From CAZLYX01 sp964563885 (lineage in GTDB: Bacteria > Pseudomonadota > Gammaproteobacteria > Burkholderiales > Neisseriaceae): a DNA stretch of 27,011 nt. Numbering within the stretch: the stretch's first letter is position 1; every line of letters begins with the position of its first letter. The position numbers were made by a program, and so were the translations under genes. The notes under the pieces were generated by a model. The model worked only from the letters and a program-made list of their open reading frames with translations. It searched no databases and had not been told where the DNA came from. Shown piece by piece: positions 16,615 to 23,693 of the stretch. The stretch lies in assembly GCA_964563885.1 (NCBI GenBank), contig CAZLYX010000026.1, forward strand, positions 1 to 27,011, read 5' to 3'.

Positions 16615-16643
16615 ATAGTATTGTGCAATTAAGGCTACCTGAA
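16615..16643 (-). promoter_or_regulatory. Candidate promoter of lipoprotein B, overlapping a DUS
   Basis: On the minus strand, TTCAGG (16643-16638), a 17-base spacer and TACTAT (16620-16615), the same arrangement as before copy A. In the spacer only GATA versus CACA differ, so the flanking AATACTATA has been kept. Confidence 0.35.
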
Positions 16644-16660
16644 CACATTCAGGTAGCCTT
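16631..16660 (-). terminator. DUS-pair hairpin after the ABC ATPase gene (loop CACA)
   Basis: Exact words at 16632-16643 and 16648-16659 with loop CACA on the + strand. It begins 10 bases after the stop of the ATPase gene and 30 bases before lipoprotein B. The loop is the reverse complement of that in the sister hairpin at 15163. Confidence 0.7.
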
Positions 16661-16669
16661 TGTTTAAAA

Positions 16670-17401
16670 TTAATCGTGCTTCATTACTTGATTTAAAAAT
16701 TGCTGTGCCCGTTCACTCTGAGGACGCATAAAAAACTCTTCTGGTGTCGCCGATTCTACAATCTGACCGTGATCAATAAAAATCACCCGATCAGCCACTT
16801 CGCGCGCAAAACCCATTTCATGGGTTACACACATCATGGTCATACCACTTAATGCTAAATCTTTCATCACTTTTAATACTTCACCAACCATTTCTGGGTC
16901 AAGCGCAGAAGTTGGCTCATCAAACAACATCACTTGTGGTTCCATTGCCAAACCACGCGCAATGGCTACACGTTGTTGCTGACCACCAGAAAGTTGGGTT
17001 GGCATCGCCGATTTTTTATTATCGAGCCCAACTCGATCAAGCAACTCTAAAGCTTTCTTTTCAGCTTGGGCACGGCTTTGCTTTTTCACTTTCATTGGCG
17101 AGAGCATAATGTTTTCTAACACATTTAAATGTGGATATAGGTTAAAACTTTGAAACACAAAACCCACTTCTGTGCGGATTCTATTTAAATCGGTTTTTGA
17201 GTTAGCAACATTGACACCATCCACCCAAATTTCGCCGCTGCCAATGGTTTCCAATTGATTTACTGTGCGGATTAAAGTCGATTTACCGCTGCCTGAAGGG
17301 CCACAAATCACCACCACTTCGCCCCGCTTAACTTCTAGATTAACATTATTGAGAACATGTAAATCTTTAAAGTATTTGTTTACATTAATAAATTTAATCA
17401 T
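16670..17401 (-). CDS. Polar amino acid ABC transporter, ATP-binding subunit (GlnQ/GltL type)
   Basis: A 243-residue ATPase that powers amino acid import at the inner membrane. Walker A GPSGSGKS lies at 34-41, the Q-loop in VFQSFNLYPHL, the signature LSGGQQQR near 136, Walker B VMLFDEPTSALD, and the switch His in CVTHEMGF. The sequence is of the polar amino acid (PAAT) subfamily, typical for glutamine, glutamate or general L-amino acids; the substrate cannot be told from the ATPase alone. Neither permease nor binding protein is adjacent, so its partners must be elsewhere. It begins 18 bases after the ksgA stop and probably shares its transcript. The ribosome-binding site (AAGAAA) is weak. It ends before a DUS hairpin. 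Confidence 0.92.
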   Translation of the reverse strand: MIKFINVNKYFKDLHVLNNVNLEVKRGEVVVICGPSGSGKSTLIRTVNQLETIGSGEIWVDGVNVANSKTDLNRIRTEVGFVFQSFNLYPHLNVLENIMLSPMKVKKQSRAQAEKKALELLDRVGLDNKKSAMPTQLSGGQQQRVAIARGLAMEPQVMLFDEPTSALDPEMVGEVLKVMKDLALSGMTMMCVTHEMGFAREVADRVIFIDHGQIVESATPEEFFMRPQSERAQQFLNQVMKHD

Positions 17402-17418
17402 ATTGGTTTCTTATAGTA

Positions 17419-17430
17419 TTCAGGTAGCCT
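17419..17430 (-). repeat. DUS that supplies the ksgA stop codon
   Basis: Exact uptake word on + as TTCAGGTAGCCT. On the coding strand it reads CAG GCT ACC TGA A, so the last residues Ala-Thr and the stop TGA of ksgA all come from the word. It also lies just upstream of the ATPase start codon. Confidence 0.9.
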
Positions 17431-18199
17431 GTTGCAACAGATAATTACTCAATACCACATATTGTGTGGCTTCGATATGCTCGGCACGATCTTGTGGATT
17501 AATGCCTACTGCCGTCAAATCATCGTCATTAGCCAAATCCTTTAGATTATTACGGATGGTTTTTCGACGCTGATGAAACGCAGTTTTCACAAGCTTGGCA
17601 AAATGCTTGTAATCATGAGCAACGCCAATGCGGCCAGCGTTTGGAATCATTCTTACCACTGCAGAATTAACTTTGGGTGCGGGTTCAAACGATTCTGGTG
17701 GCACTTCAATCAACAATTCCATCTCAAAAAAATACTGCAACATCACGCTTAAGCGGCCGTAATCGTTGGTTTTCGGCTCGGCCACCATGCGCTCTACAAC
17801 TTCTTTTTGCAACATAAAATGCATGTCGACCACTTCGTCGACCACCTCGCTCAAACAAAACAACAGCGGCGTCGAAATATTATAAGGTAAATTACCCACA
17901 ATTTTTTTCTTGCCCGCAATACTGCGAAAATCAAATTTTAATACGTCGCCTTCATGAATCACCAGCTTGTCAGCAAACGGTAAATTTTTTAGCCGCTTAA
18001 CGATATCGCGATCAATTTCAATCACATGTAATTGATTAAGCTTTTTTGCCAGCGGTTCAGTAATCGCCGCCAAACCAGGGCCAATCTCAACCACCACATC
18101 TTCTGCCTGTGGCCGCACTGCGTTCACAATATCGGTAATGATGCGCGTATCTTGTAAAAAGTTTTGCCCAAAGCGTTTGCGGGCTTTATGTTCAGTCAT
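17420..18199 (-). CDS. ksgA: 16S rRNA dimethyladenosine transferase KsgA
   Basis: Dimethylates two adjacent adenines (A1518 and A1519) near the 3' end of 16S rRNA during small-subunit assembly, using SAM. At 259 residues it has the family length. Visible motifs are the N-terminal RFGQNFLQD, SAM motif I VEIGPGLAAIT at about 37-47, EIDRD for the ribose acidic loop, the catalytic NLPYN at 103-107, and the C-terminal KTAFHQRRKTIRNNLK that contacts RNA. AAGAG lies close to the ATG, a poor ribosome-binding site. The gene is upstream of, and probably cotranscribed with, the amino acid ABC ATPase gene. Its stop codon is provided by a DUS. Loss of the homologue gives kasugamycin resistance in E. coli. 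Confidence 0.97.
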   Translation of the reverse strand: MTEHKARKRFGQNFLQDTRIITDIVNAVRPQAEDVVVEIGPGLAAITEPLAKKLNQLHVIEIDRDIVKRLKNLPFADKLVIHEGDVLKFDFRSIAGKKKIVGNLPYNISTPLLFCLSEVVDEVVDMHFMLQKEVVERMVAEPKTNDYGRLSVMLQYFFEMELLIEVPPESFEPAPKVNSAVVRMIPNAGRIGVAHDYKHFAKLVKTAFHQRRKTIRNNLKDLANDDDLTAVGINPQDRAEHIEATQYVVLSNYLLQQAT

Positions 18200-18251
18200 G
18201 CTCTTGCTTAATATAGGTTAAATTAAGCGGTATTGTACTTCAAAATGCCTA

Positions 18252-18263
18252 AGGCTACCTGAA
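18252..18263 (+). repeat. Single DUS between ksgA and yqaA-like gene
   Basis: Exact AGGCTACCTGAA in the 85-base gap, 52 bases before the ksgA start. No paired arm is present. Confidence 0.85.
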
Positions 18264-18284
18264 TGTTTCTGTTTTATCTTAACG

Positions 18285-18719
18285 CTAACTAAAGCTCAAT
18301 ACACCATATACCAACACAGCATAACGGGTAAATTTACCCACCATTAACGCCAAACAACTCCACCAAAATGGCATCCGTAACCACCCAGCCGCAATTGGTA
18401 ATCCATCACCCACAATCGGCACCCACGCTAGTAGCAATGTCCATACGCCATAACGATCAAGCCAATACTTAATGCGCGCATGAGGCTGTTTTTTTTGCAG
18501 CAATAAGCGCCCCATGCCATAAGAAGCAATGCTGCCCAAGCCATTAAACACACTCGCCACCAAAAAAGCGTTTAGCCAAGCCTGTGGATAAGCATGCACA
18601 AACGCCGCCAATGCCACATCTGATGTGCCAGGCAAAATGGTTGCTGAAGTAAACGCCGATATTGCCAGCGCCCAATATTGCCATAGTAAATCTATATTTA
18701 TGCTAACCATATTAGGCAT
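18285..18719 (-). CDS. YqaA family membrane protein (DedA/VTT-related)
   Basis: A small, very hydrophobic protein of 144 residues, close to E. coli YqaA. Predicted membrane segments lie at about 14-37, 50-68, 88-111 and 118-142. The conserved Gly/Pro-rich loops GTSDVALAAF, FNGLGSIASYGMG and LAWVPIVGDGLPIAAGWLRM match the SNARE-associated/VTT-domain superfamily that includes DedA proteins, which in some bacteria act in lipid carrier recycling. The exact role of YqaA is not established. Start choice is not firm: the ATG at 18719 and the one at 18710 both lack a clear ribosome-binding site. The gene lies between the fbpA terminator and ksgA on the same strand. Confidence 0.82.
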   Translation of the reverse strand: MPNMVSINIDLLWQYWALAISAFTSATILPGTSDVALAAFVHAYPQAWLNAFLVASVFNGLGSIASYGMGRLLLQKKQPHARIKYWLDRYGVWTLLLAWVPIVGDGLPIAAGWLRMPFWWSCLALMVGKFTRYAVLVYGVLSFS

Positions 18720-18775
18720 TTTTCAAAAGGAAGCGCCATTATAACTGGGCGCTGATTGGGCTGTATACGAATAAA

Positions 18776-18798
18776 AAACAGCCCTAAAAGGGCTGTTT
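18776..18798 (-). terminator. Rho-independent terminator of fbpA
   Basis: AAACAGCCCT pairs with AGGGCTGTTT across a 3-base loop; on the minus strand the stem runs into TTTTTTATT. It lies 17 bases after the fbpA stop and contains no uptake word. Confidence 0.85.
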
Positions 18799-18815
18799 GG
18801 TAATTACTAAAAAGT

Positions 18816-19808
18816 TTAACGGTAACCAGCTCGGCGCATTAACATTACTGCTTTTTTCTGATTACTGCCTGCAACAGATACGTTGATCACATCTTGTTTA
18901 AATTTACCCCATTTGGCCACTCGTGGATCAGGCGCTATTTTAGGGTTAGCTGGGTATTCAAAGTTTAAGTCAACAAACAGGTTTTGTGCTTCACTACCTG
19001 ATAACCATTCAATAAATTTTTGCGCTTGGGCAGGTTTTTTACTGAATTTAGTCACACCGGCACCCGATACGTTAACGTGCGTTCCCTTACCTGCTTGATC
19101 GGCAAAAAATACAGCTACTGGCAGATTCGGCTGTTTTTCTATCAAACGGCCATAATAATAAGTATTGCCAATACCCACATCACAACGGCCTGCGCCAATG
19201 GCTTCGAGCATGGCTGTGTCATTATCGAATGGTGCCGCCGCTAAATTGCTTACCCAACTTTTTACCACTTTCGCTGTTTTAACTTCACCTTGGTTGGCAA
19301 TCATGGTGCCCACTAAAGATTGGTTATAAACATTATTAGAAGTGCGCAAACACAAACGACCCTTCCATTTTGGATCAGCTAAATCAGCATATGTAGAAAG
19401 CTGAGCAGGTTTAACTTTACTGGTATTGTAAAAAATAGTACGAGCGCGTACAGACAAACCAAACCAATGGCTTTTTGGATCACGTAAATTGGCGGGGATA
19501 TTGGCTTTTAGAGTGTCTGAATTAATCGGTTGTAACAAACCCATTTGGGTAGCCTGCCACAAATTGCCACCGTCTACCGTGATAAAAACATCAGCAGGGG
19601 TATTGCTGCCTTCGGCCTTTAGCTTTTCCATTAATGGGCCCGCTTTATCATTCACCAACTTCACATTGATGCCAGTTTTTTTCTGATACGCTTCTGCAAT
19701 CGGGCGCAACAGATTGTCGGCGCGTGAAGAATATACAACTAAATCTTCTGCCATTACTGGCGCAACACTTAAAATGGCCACAGATACAACAAGCAGTTTT
19801 TTTATCAT
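18816..19808 (-). CDS. fbpA: Ferric iron ABC transporter, periplasmic iron-binding protein
   Basis: A 330-residue periplasmic protein that captures Fe3+ and hands it to FbpB. Signal peptide: MIKK, hydrophobic core, and a likely cut after VMA at residue 20. The mature N-terminus (EDLVVYSSRADNLLRPI) and the Tyr cluster NTYYYG belong to the iron-binding, transferrin-like family. As I recall, Neisseria FbpA has a His near its N-terminus that takes part in iron binding; here the equivalent VYSSR has none, so this is nearer to the SfuA/FutA-type subgroup, in which Tyr and Arg dominate. Two Cys (CLRTS and GRCDVG) could form a disulfide. The frame also starts with GTG at 19811, but AAGGA is 7 bases before the ATG at 19808, which I chose. 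It is divergent from fbpBC with Fur-like sites between, so repression by iron is likely. Confidence 0.9.
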   Translation of the reverse strand: MIKKLLVVSVAILSVAPVMAEDLVVYSSRADNLLRPIAEAYQKKTGINVKLVNDKAGPLMEKLKAEGSNTPADVFITVDGGNLWQATQMGLLQPINSDTLKANIPANLRDPKSHWFGLSVRARTIFYNTSKVKPAQLSTYADLADPKWKGRLCLRTSNNVYNQSLVGTMIANQGEVKTAKVVKSWVSNLAAAPFDNDTAMLEAIGAGRCDVGIGNTYYYGRLIEKQPNLPVAVFFADQAGKGTHVNVSGAGVTKFSKKPAQAQKFIEWLSGSEAQNLFVDLNFEYPANPKIAPDPRVAKWGKFKQDVINVSVAGSNQKKAVMLMRRAGYR

Positions 19809-19835
19809 CACTCAATCCTTGGTTTGATTATTTTC

Positions 19836-19841
19836 ATCATA
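19836..19841 (-). promoter_or_regulatory. Candidate -10 box of fbpA
   Basis: TATGAT on the minus strand, about 27 bases before the ATG. The best upstream partner at 16 bases is only TTTAAA (3 of 6), so support rests on position and the -10 match. Confidence 0.3.
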
Positions 19842-19889
19842 CTGGTTTTAACGAGCTTTTAAATTAGCCCAAACCTTTCAAATGCTATT

Positions 19890-19908
19890 GTAAATCAGTA
19901 TCATTTAG
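19890..19908. promoter_or_regulatory. Possible Fur box, fbpA side
   Basis: On the minus strand the core ATGATACTGATT fits the Fur consensus at 10 of 12 central positions and about 12 of 19 overall. It sits in the divergent fbpA-fbpB gap. Confidence 0.4.
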
Positions 19909-19954
19909 ATGACAATGCCTATTAACATTTAATTATTCAGTTTAAATCCGAGTT

Positions 19955-19973
19955 GAATATGATAATAATTCTT
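19955..19973. promoter_or_regulatory. Candidate Fur box between fbpA and fbpB
   Basis: GAATATGATAATAATTCTT matches 14 of 19 positions of the classic Fur box GATAATGATAATCATTATC. It lies 74 bases before the fbpB start, in a position to block the fbpBC promoter. Fur control of iron ABC systems is well established in Neisseria and elsewhere. Confidence 0.6.
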
Positions 19974-20046
19974 GCCTTCACTATTGTTTAGCCTTGATAA
20001 TCTGCTTTCAATTCATTTCATGCCTTATTTAACCTAGTTTTAAACC

Positions 20047-21660
20047 ATGCTAAAACCTAGAAATAATTTATTACTGCCACGTATGTGGCTACTTTTTTGC
20101 GTTGTCTTCATGTTGATTCCATTGAGTGTCATCATCGCCTCGCTGGGTGAATTTGACGCAGAAATTTGGGATTTTTTAATAGAATATCAACTACCCGAGC
20201 TTTTAAAAAATACGCTAACCTTAATATTGGGTGTAGGCTTTGGAGTAACACTGCTTGGCACTGTAAGCGCATGGCTTACGTCAATGTACGAGTTTCCTCT
20301 ACGCCGTTTTTTCTTTTGGGCAATGATGCTGCCTTTGGCTGTACCCGCTTATGTTTTGGCTTTTACTCAATTGGGTATTTTTGATTACACCGGCCCCATT
20401 AGTACACTCTTGCGTGAACGTTATGGCTTTGAAAATGGCTTACCCGATGTTCGCAATGGCATGGGCTTAATCGTGGTAATGAGTTTAACGTTTTATCCTT
20501 ACGTTTACTTGTTGGCGCGCAATGCCTTTTCAGGCATGGGACAGCGCGCGCTGGAAGCAGGCGCTTCTTTAGGTTTGTCGCCATTACAATCTTTTTGGCG
20601 CATTGCGCTGCCTGCTGCTCGACCATGGATTGGCGGCGGCATGATTCTGGCGTTAATGGAAACCTTAGCCGACTTTGGCACCGTATCCATCTTCTCTTAC
20701 GACACCTTCACCACCGCTATTTATCAAGCTTGGTTCGATTTTTATTCAATTGAAACTGCTAAACAACTAGCGGCCTTATTGATTTTTGCAGTATTTATCT
20801 TATTGGCTTTTGAGCAAATCAGCCGCGGCAACCGCCGTTTTCATCAAACGGGCAAAACATCTAGTTATCAACGTAAAGCATTAACAGGCTACCTGAAATG
20901 GTTGGCAACAGCTTTTTGTGGCCTTATTTTAGCCATAGCATTCTTTGTGCCTTTAGTACAATTAATATGGTGGGCACATGATACTTGGCGCAGCGGTTTT
21001 AATATCGCGCTCTGGCAACATGCGTGGCATTCTTTTTCAGCTAGCCTGTTAGCCACGATATTGGTGGCGCTGGTGGCACTATTATTGGCATTGGCCAAAC
21101 GAGCCGATAAAAGCCGTTTGGCGGCCATTATGGCGCGCATTGCTACTTTAGGTTACGCCATCCCTGGCACAGTATTGGCGGTGGGTGTATTTGTGCCCAT
21201 AGCATGGCTCGACAATATTTTGCTTGATTGGCTCAATATGCCAGCAGAAACTACTGCCATTTTTAAAGGCACGCTAGCTGTAATGTTGTTGGCTTATTTG
21301 ATTCGTTTTCTGGCGGTTGGCTATTCTGCTATTGAAGCAGGTTTGGAGCGCATCAGCCCTTCACAAGCAGAAGCTGCTCGCTCATTAGGCTGCACTGGCT
21401 TTGCGGTGATCCGCCGGGTTTATCTGCCTTTGTTAAAAGGTGGTTTGGGCACAGCAATGTTGATGACATTTGTGGATGTGATGAAAGAAATGCCCATCAC
21501 TTTAATGACCCGACCTTTTGATTGGGATACGCTAGCAGTGCGCATTTATGCATTTACCACCGAAGGACAATATGCCCACGCGGCATTACCTGCTTTAGTA
21601 ATTGTACTTACTGGCTTATTGCCCGTTATTCTGTTTTCTCGTACGGAGCAAAATCGATGA
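20047..21660 (+). CDS. fbpB: Ferric iron ABC transporter, permease subunit (fused double permease)
   Basis: The inner-membrane channel of the iron system, 537 residues, with two fused binding-protein-dependent permease domains. The first domain has its EAA loop at EAGASLGLSPLQSFW (from residue 170) and the second at EAARSLGCTGFAVIRRVYLP (near 441); each should dock on one FbpC copy. About 12 hydrophobic segments are visible, for example residues 14-33 and 58-76. The ATG is preceded by TTTTAAACC, a poor ribosome-binding site. Its stop TGA overlaps the ATG of fbpC in ATGA, which suggests translational coupling. A DUS inside the gene at 20886-20897 encodes T-G-Y-L-K in a linker between the two domains. 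A second, variant uptake word lies at 21036-21047. Confidence 0.93.
   Translation: MLKPRNNLLLPRMWLLFCVVFMLIPLSVIIASLGEFDAEIWDFLIEYQLPELLKNTLTLILGVGFGVTLLGTVSAWLTSMYEFPLRRFFFWAMMLPLAVPAYVLAFTQLGIFDYTGPISTLLRERYGFENGLPDVRNGMGLIVVMSLTFYPYVYLLARNAFSGMGQRALEAGASLGLSPLQSFWRIALPAARPWIGGGMILALMETLADFGTVSIFSYDTFTTAIYQAWFDFYSIETAKQLAALLIFAVFILLAFEQISRGNRRFHQTGKTSSYQRKALTGYLKWLATAFCGLILAIAFFVPLVQLIWWAHDTWRSGFNIALWQHAWHSFSASLLATILVALVALLLALAKRADKSRLAAIMARIATLGYAIPGTVLAVGVFVPIAWLDNILLDWLNMPAETTAIFKGTLAVMLLAYLIRFLAVGYSAIEAGLERISPSQAEAARSLGCTGFAVIRRVYLPLLKGGLGTAMLMTFVDVMKEMPITLMTRPFDWDTLAVRIYAFTTEGQYAHAALPALVIVLTGLLPVILFSRTEQNR
20886..20897 (+). repeat. DUS inside fbpB
   Basis: Exact AGGCTACCTGAA, read in frame as Gly-Tyr-Leu-Lys within the linker between the two permease domains. 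No paired arm is present. Confidence 0.85.
21036..21047 (-). repeat. Variant uptake word AGGCTAGCTGAA inside fbpB
   Basis: TTCAGCTAGCCT on +, exact complement of the variant seen at 13641. It codes F-S-A-S-L in a transmembrane segment of the second permease domain, 138 bases after the standard word in the same gene. Confidence 0.6.
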
Positions 21661-22697
21661 TTTTAACTATTGCCAATTTGAACTTAAGTTTTGGTCAAAA
21701 AAACATCTTGCAACAATTTGGTTTTAGTCTACAAAAAGGCGAAATCGCTTGTTTATTAGGGCATTCTGGTTGCGGCAAAACCACTGCGTTAAGGGCTATT
21801 GCAGGTTTTGAAGTGGCCGCCAACGGCACCATTACCCTAAGCGGGAAAACGCTGTCTGATGGTCATCATTTTACGCAGCCACACCAGCGTCGAATTGGCA
21901 TGGTGTTTCAAGACTACGCCTTGTTTCCACACCTAAGCATTGCTCAAAACATTACTTTTGGTTTACAAAAACAATCAGCCCCAGCGCGTACCATGCGTTT
22001 AAACGAATTATTGGCTTTAATCAGTTTAGAAGGCTACGCTGATGCCTATCCACACCAGCTTTCTGGTGGTCAACAACAACGAGTGGCGTTAGCGCGAGCA
22101 TTGGCGCCTAAACCAGAATTAATTCTTTTAGATGAACCTTTTTCAAGTTTAGATGCTAACTTAAGAGCACGGTTGTCGAAAGAGGTGCGGCAAATGCTCA
22201 AACACGAAAACACCAGCGCCATTTTGGTGACGCACGACCAAGATGAAGCATTTGCCATGGCCGATAAAATCGGCATTATGAGCGATGGCCAAATACAACA
22301 ATGGGATACGCCCTACCAGCTGTATCACGAACCTAATAATCGTTTTATTGCCTCTTTTGTAGGTCAAGGCGTGTTTGTAAAAGGTAAAGTACTTGGCGAT
22401 CACTGCATCAAACTGGCCGCGGGTGAATTTTGTGGTGCTGTGCCACATCGTTGTCAATCCTGCCAAGAAGTGGATGTTTTAATTCGCCCCGATGATATTT
22501 TGCATGATGATGACAGCCCAATCACAGCCACTGTGCTGGATAAAGACTTTAAAGGCAGCTACTTTATTTATACCTTACGATTAGACAGTGGTGAGAGTGT
22601 GTTTGCGCATGTGAATGGCCATCACGACCACCCAGTAGGCAGTCGCATTGGCATTTATATGCAACTTGATCATCTGATTGCTTTTGCCTGTAGTTAG
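21657..22697 (+). CDS. fbpC: Ferric iron ABC transporter, ATP-binding subunit
   Basis: Hydrolyses ATP to drive iron import through FbpB. The 346-residue protein has Walker A GHSGCGKT (35-42), the Q-loop MVFQDYALFPHL, signature LSGGQQQR (135-142), Walker B LILLDEP (about 155-161) and the switch His in VTHDQDEA. A C-terminal TOBE-like regulatory domain follows (residues about 280-346), as in FbpC/AfuC proteins. The frame is open upstream, but the start is the ATG at 21657, which overlaps the fbpB stop by 3 bases and has GGAG 8 bases before it. The family symbol fbpC is a reasonable match; afuC is the synonym elsewhere. It is followed by a single DUS rather than a hairpin terminator, so transcription may run on into the dehydrogenase gene. 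Confidence 0.94.
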   Translation: MILTIANLNLSFGQKNILQQFGFSLQKGEIACLLGHSGCGKTTALRAIAGFEVAANGTITLSGKTLSDGHHFTQPHQRRIGMVFQDYALFPHLSIAQNITFGLQKQSAPARTMRLNELLALISLEGYADAYPHQLSGGQQQRVALARALAPKPELILLDEPFSSLDANLRARLSKEVRQMLKHENTSAILVTHDQDEAFAMADKIGIMSDGQIQQWDTPYQLYHEPNNRFIASFVGQGVFVKGKVLGDHCIKLAAGEFCGAVPHRCQSCQEVDVLIRPDDILHDDDSPITATVLDKDFKGSYFIYTLRLDSGESVFAHVNGHHDHPVGSRIGIYMQLDHLIAFACS

Positions 22698-22702
22698 TAT
22701 GT

Positions 22703-22714
22703 TTCAGGTAGCCT
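22703..22714 (-). repeat. Single DUS after fbpC
   Basis: Exact TTCAGGTAGCCT, 6 bases after the fbpC stop and 46 before the next gene, with no partner arm. It therefore gives no obvious terminator between fbpC and the dehydrogenase. Confidence 0.85.
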
Positions 22715-22759
22715 TATTAAATTAAACTACATTTTGTATTCAACATAAAAGAACCACCC

Positions 22760-23602
22760 ATGAAATCTATTTTAATCACTGGCTGTTCCAGCGGTATTGG
22801 CTACGATACTGCCATTCAAATGCGTGCTGCAGGCTGGCGCGTTTTCGCCTCTGCTCGAAATTCTGAGGATGTAACTCGACTTAAAAGCCAAGGTTTTGAA
22901 ACGTTGCAACTAGATGTCAACGACAGCATTCAAATTGAAAACGCTTTTACTGAAATATTAACCATGACTGGTGGCAGCTTAGATGCTTTTTTTAGCAATG
23001 CAGGTTATGGCCAAGTAGGCGCTGTTGAAGACATCAGCCGCGATGCTTTGCGTGAACAATTTGAAACCAATGTGTTTGGCGCGTGGGAATGTATTCGCCA
23101 TGCAATGAGTATTTTTAGACAACAAGGCCATGGCCGTATTTTAGTAAACAGCAGCATTTTAGGCTTTGCCGCCATGCCATGGCGTGGTGCTTACAACAGC
23201 AGTAAATTTGCCCTAGAAGGCATGTGTGACACGCTGCGTCATGAAACTGCTGGCAGCGGTATTGATGTTGTTTTAGTAGAACCAGGCCCTATCGCCACTC
23301 GGTTTCGACCCAATGCTTTATTAAAGTTTCAACACTACATTGATATCGATAAAAGCGTTCATGCTGCAAACTATCACGCTCAACTTAATCGTTTACAACA
23401 AGAAGGTGATGCAGCTCCTTTTACACTGTCTTCGGCTACCTGTGCTGCGGTTTGTGTTAAAGCTTTAACCACTTCTCGCCCCAAAACGCGTTATTTGGTT
23501 ACGCTACCAACAATTATTTTTTGGTATTTAAAACGCATACTGCCTACAAAAGCACTTGATGCTATACAACGCTATGCCGTTAAAAGCCAAGGTACATCTT
23601 AG
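22760..23602 (+). CDS. Short-chain dehydrogenase/reductase (SDR family)
   Basis: A 280-residue NAD(P)-dependent oxidoreductase of unknown substrate. Classical SDR motifs are all present: cofactor-binding TGCSSGIG at 7-14, SNAG near 79-82 (variant of NNAG), N104 in TNVFG, the catalytic Ser near 131-132 (NSSILG), and YNSSK with Y145 and K149, followed by the PGPIATR segment. Arg/Asn at the end of the second beta strand (ASARNSED) hints at NADP, which is an inference. Length and C-terminal extension resemble the E. coli YbbO group of membrane-associated SDRs, though I cannot confirm orthology. It follows fbpC by 62 bases on the same strand and may be cotranscribed, but nothing links it to iron. 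The ribosome-binding site (AAAAGAA) is weak. Confidence 0.9.
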   Translation: MKSILITGCSSGIGYDTAIQMRAAGWRVFASARNSEDVTRLKSQGFETLQLDVNDSIQIENAFTEILTMTGGSLDAFFSNAGYGQVGAVEDISRDALREQFETNVFGAWECIRHAMSIFRQQGHGRILVNSSILGFAAMPWRGAYNSSKFALEGMCDTLRHETAGSGIDVVLVEPGPIATRFRPNALLKFQHYIDIDKSVHAANYHAQLNRLQQEGDAAPFTLSSATCAAVCVKALTTSRPKTRYLVTLPTIIFWYLKRILPTKALDAIQRYAVKSQGTS

Positions 23603-23641
23603 CTGCTCCTGTCTATTTGTTAACCTACATTACTCGGTATT

Positions 23642-23679
23642 AAAAAGGCTACCTGAAACATTATTCAGGTAGGCTTTTA
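23642..23679. terminator. DUS pair with one broken arm between the SDR and ppk2 genes
   Basis: The left word (23646-23657) is exact; the right arm (23664-23675) reads TTCAGGTAGGCT with one change, giving one mismatch within the stem. It lies 39 bases after the SDR stop and 15 bases past the ppk2 end, so it could still close both convergent transcripts. Confidence 0.65.
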
Positions 23680-23693
23680 GTCTGCTGGCAATA

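Noticed and set aside
16602..16628. TTG start for lipoprotein B
   Set aside because: It would put nine residues before the signal peptide; the ATG at 16601 matches the paralogue and has AAAGG upstream.
19549..19555. GGTAGCC fragment in fbpA as a DUS
   Set aside because: Two mismatches to the 12-base word; too weak to count.
19809..19811. GTG start for fbpA
   Set aside because: It directly precedes an ATG that is better spaced from AAGGA.
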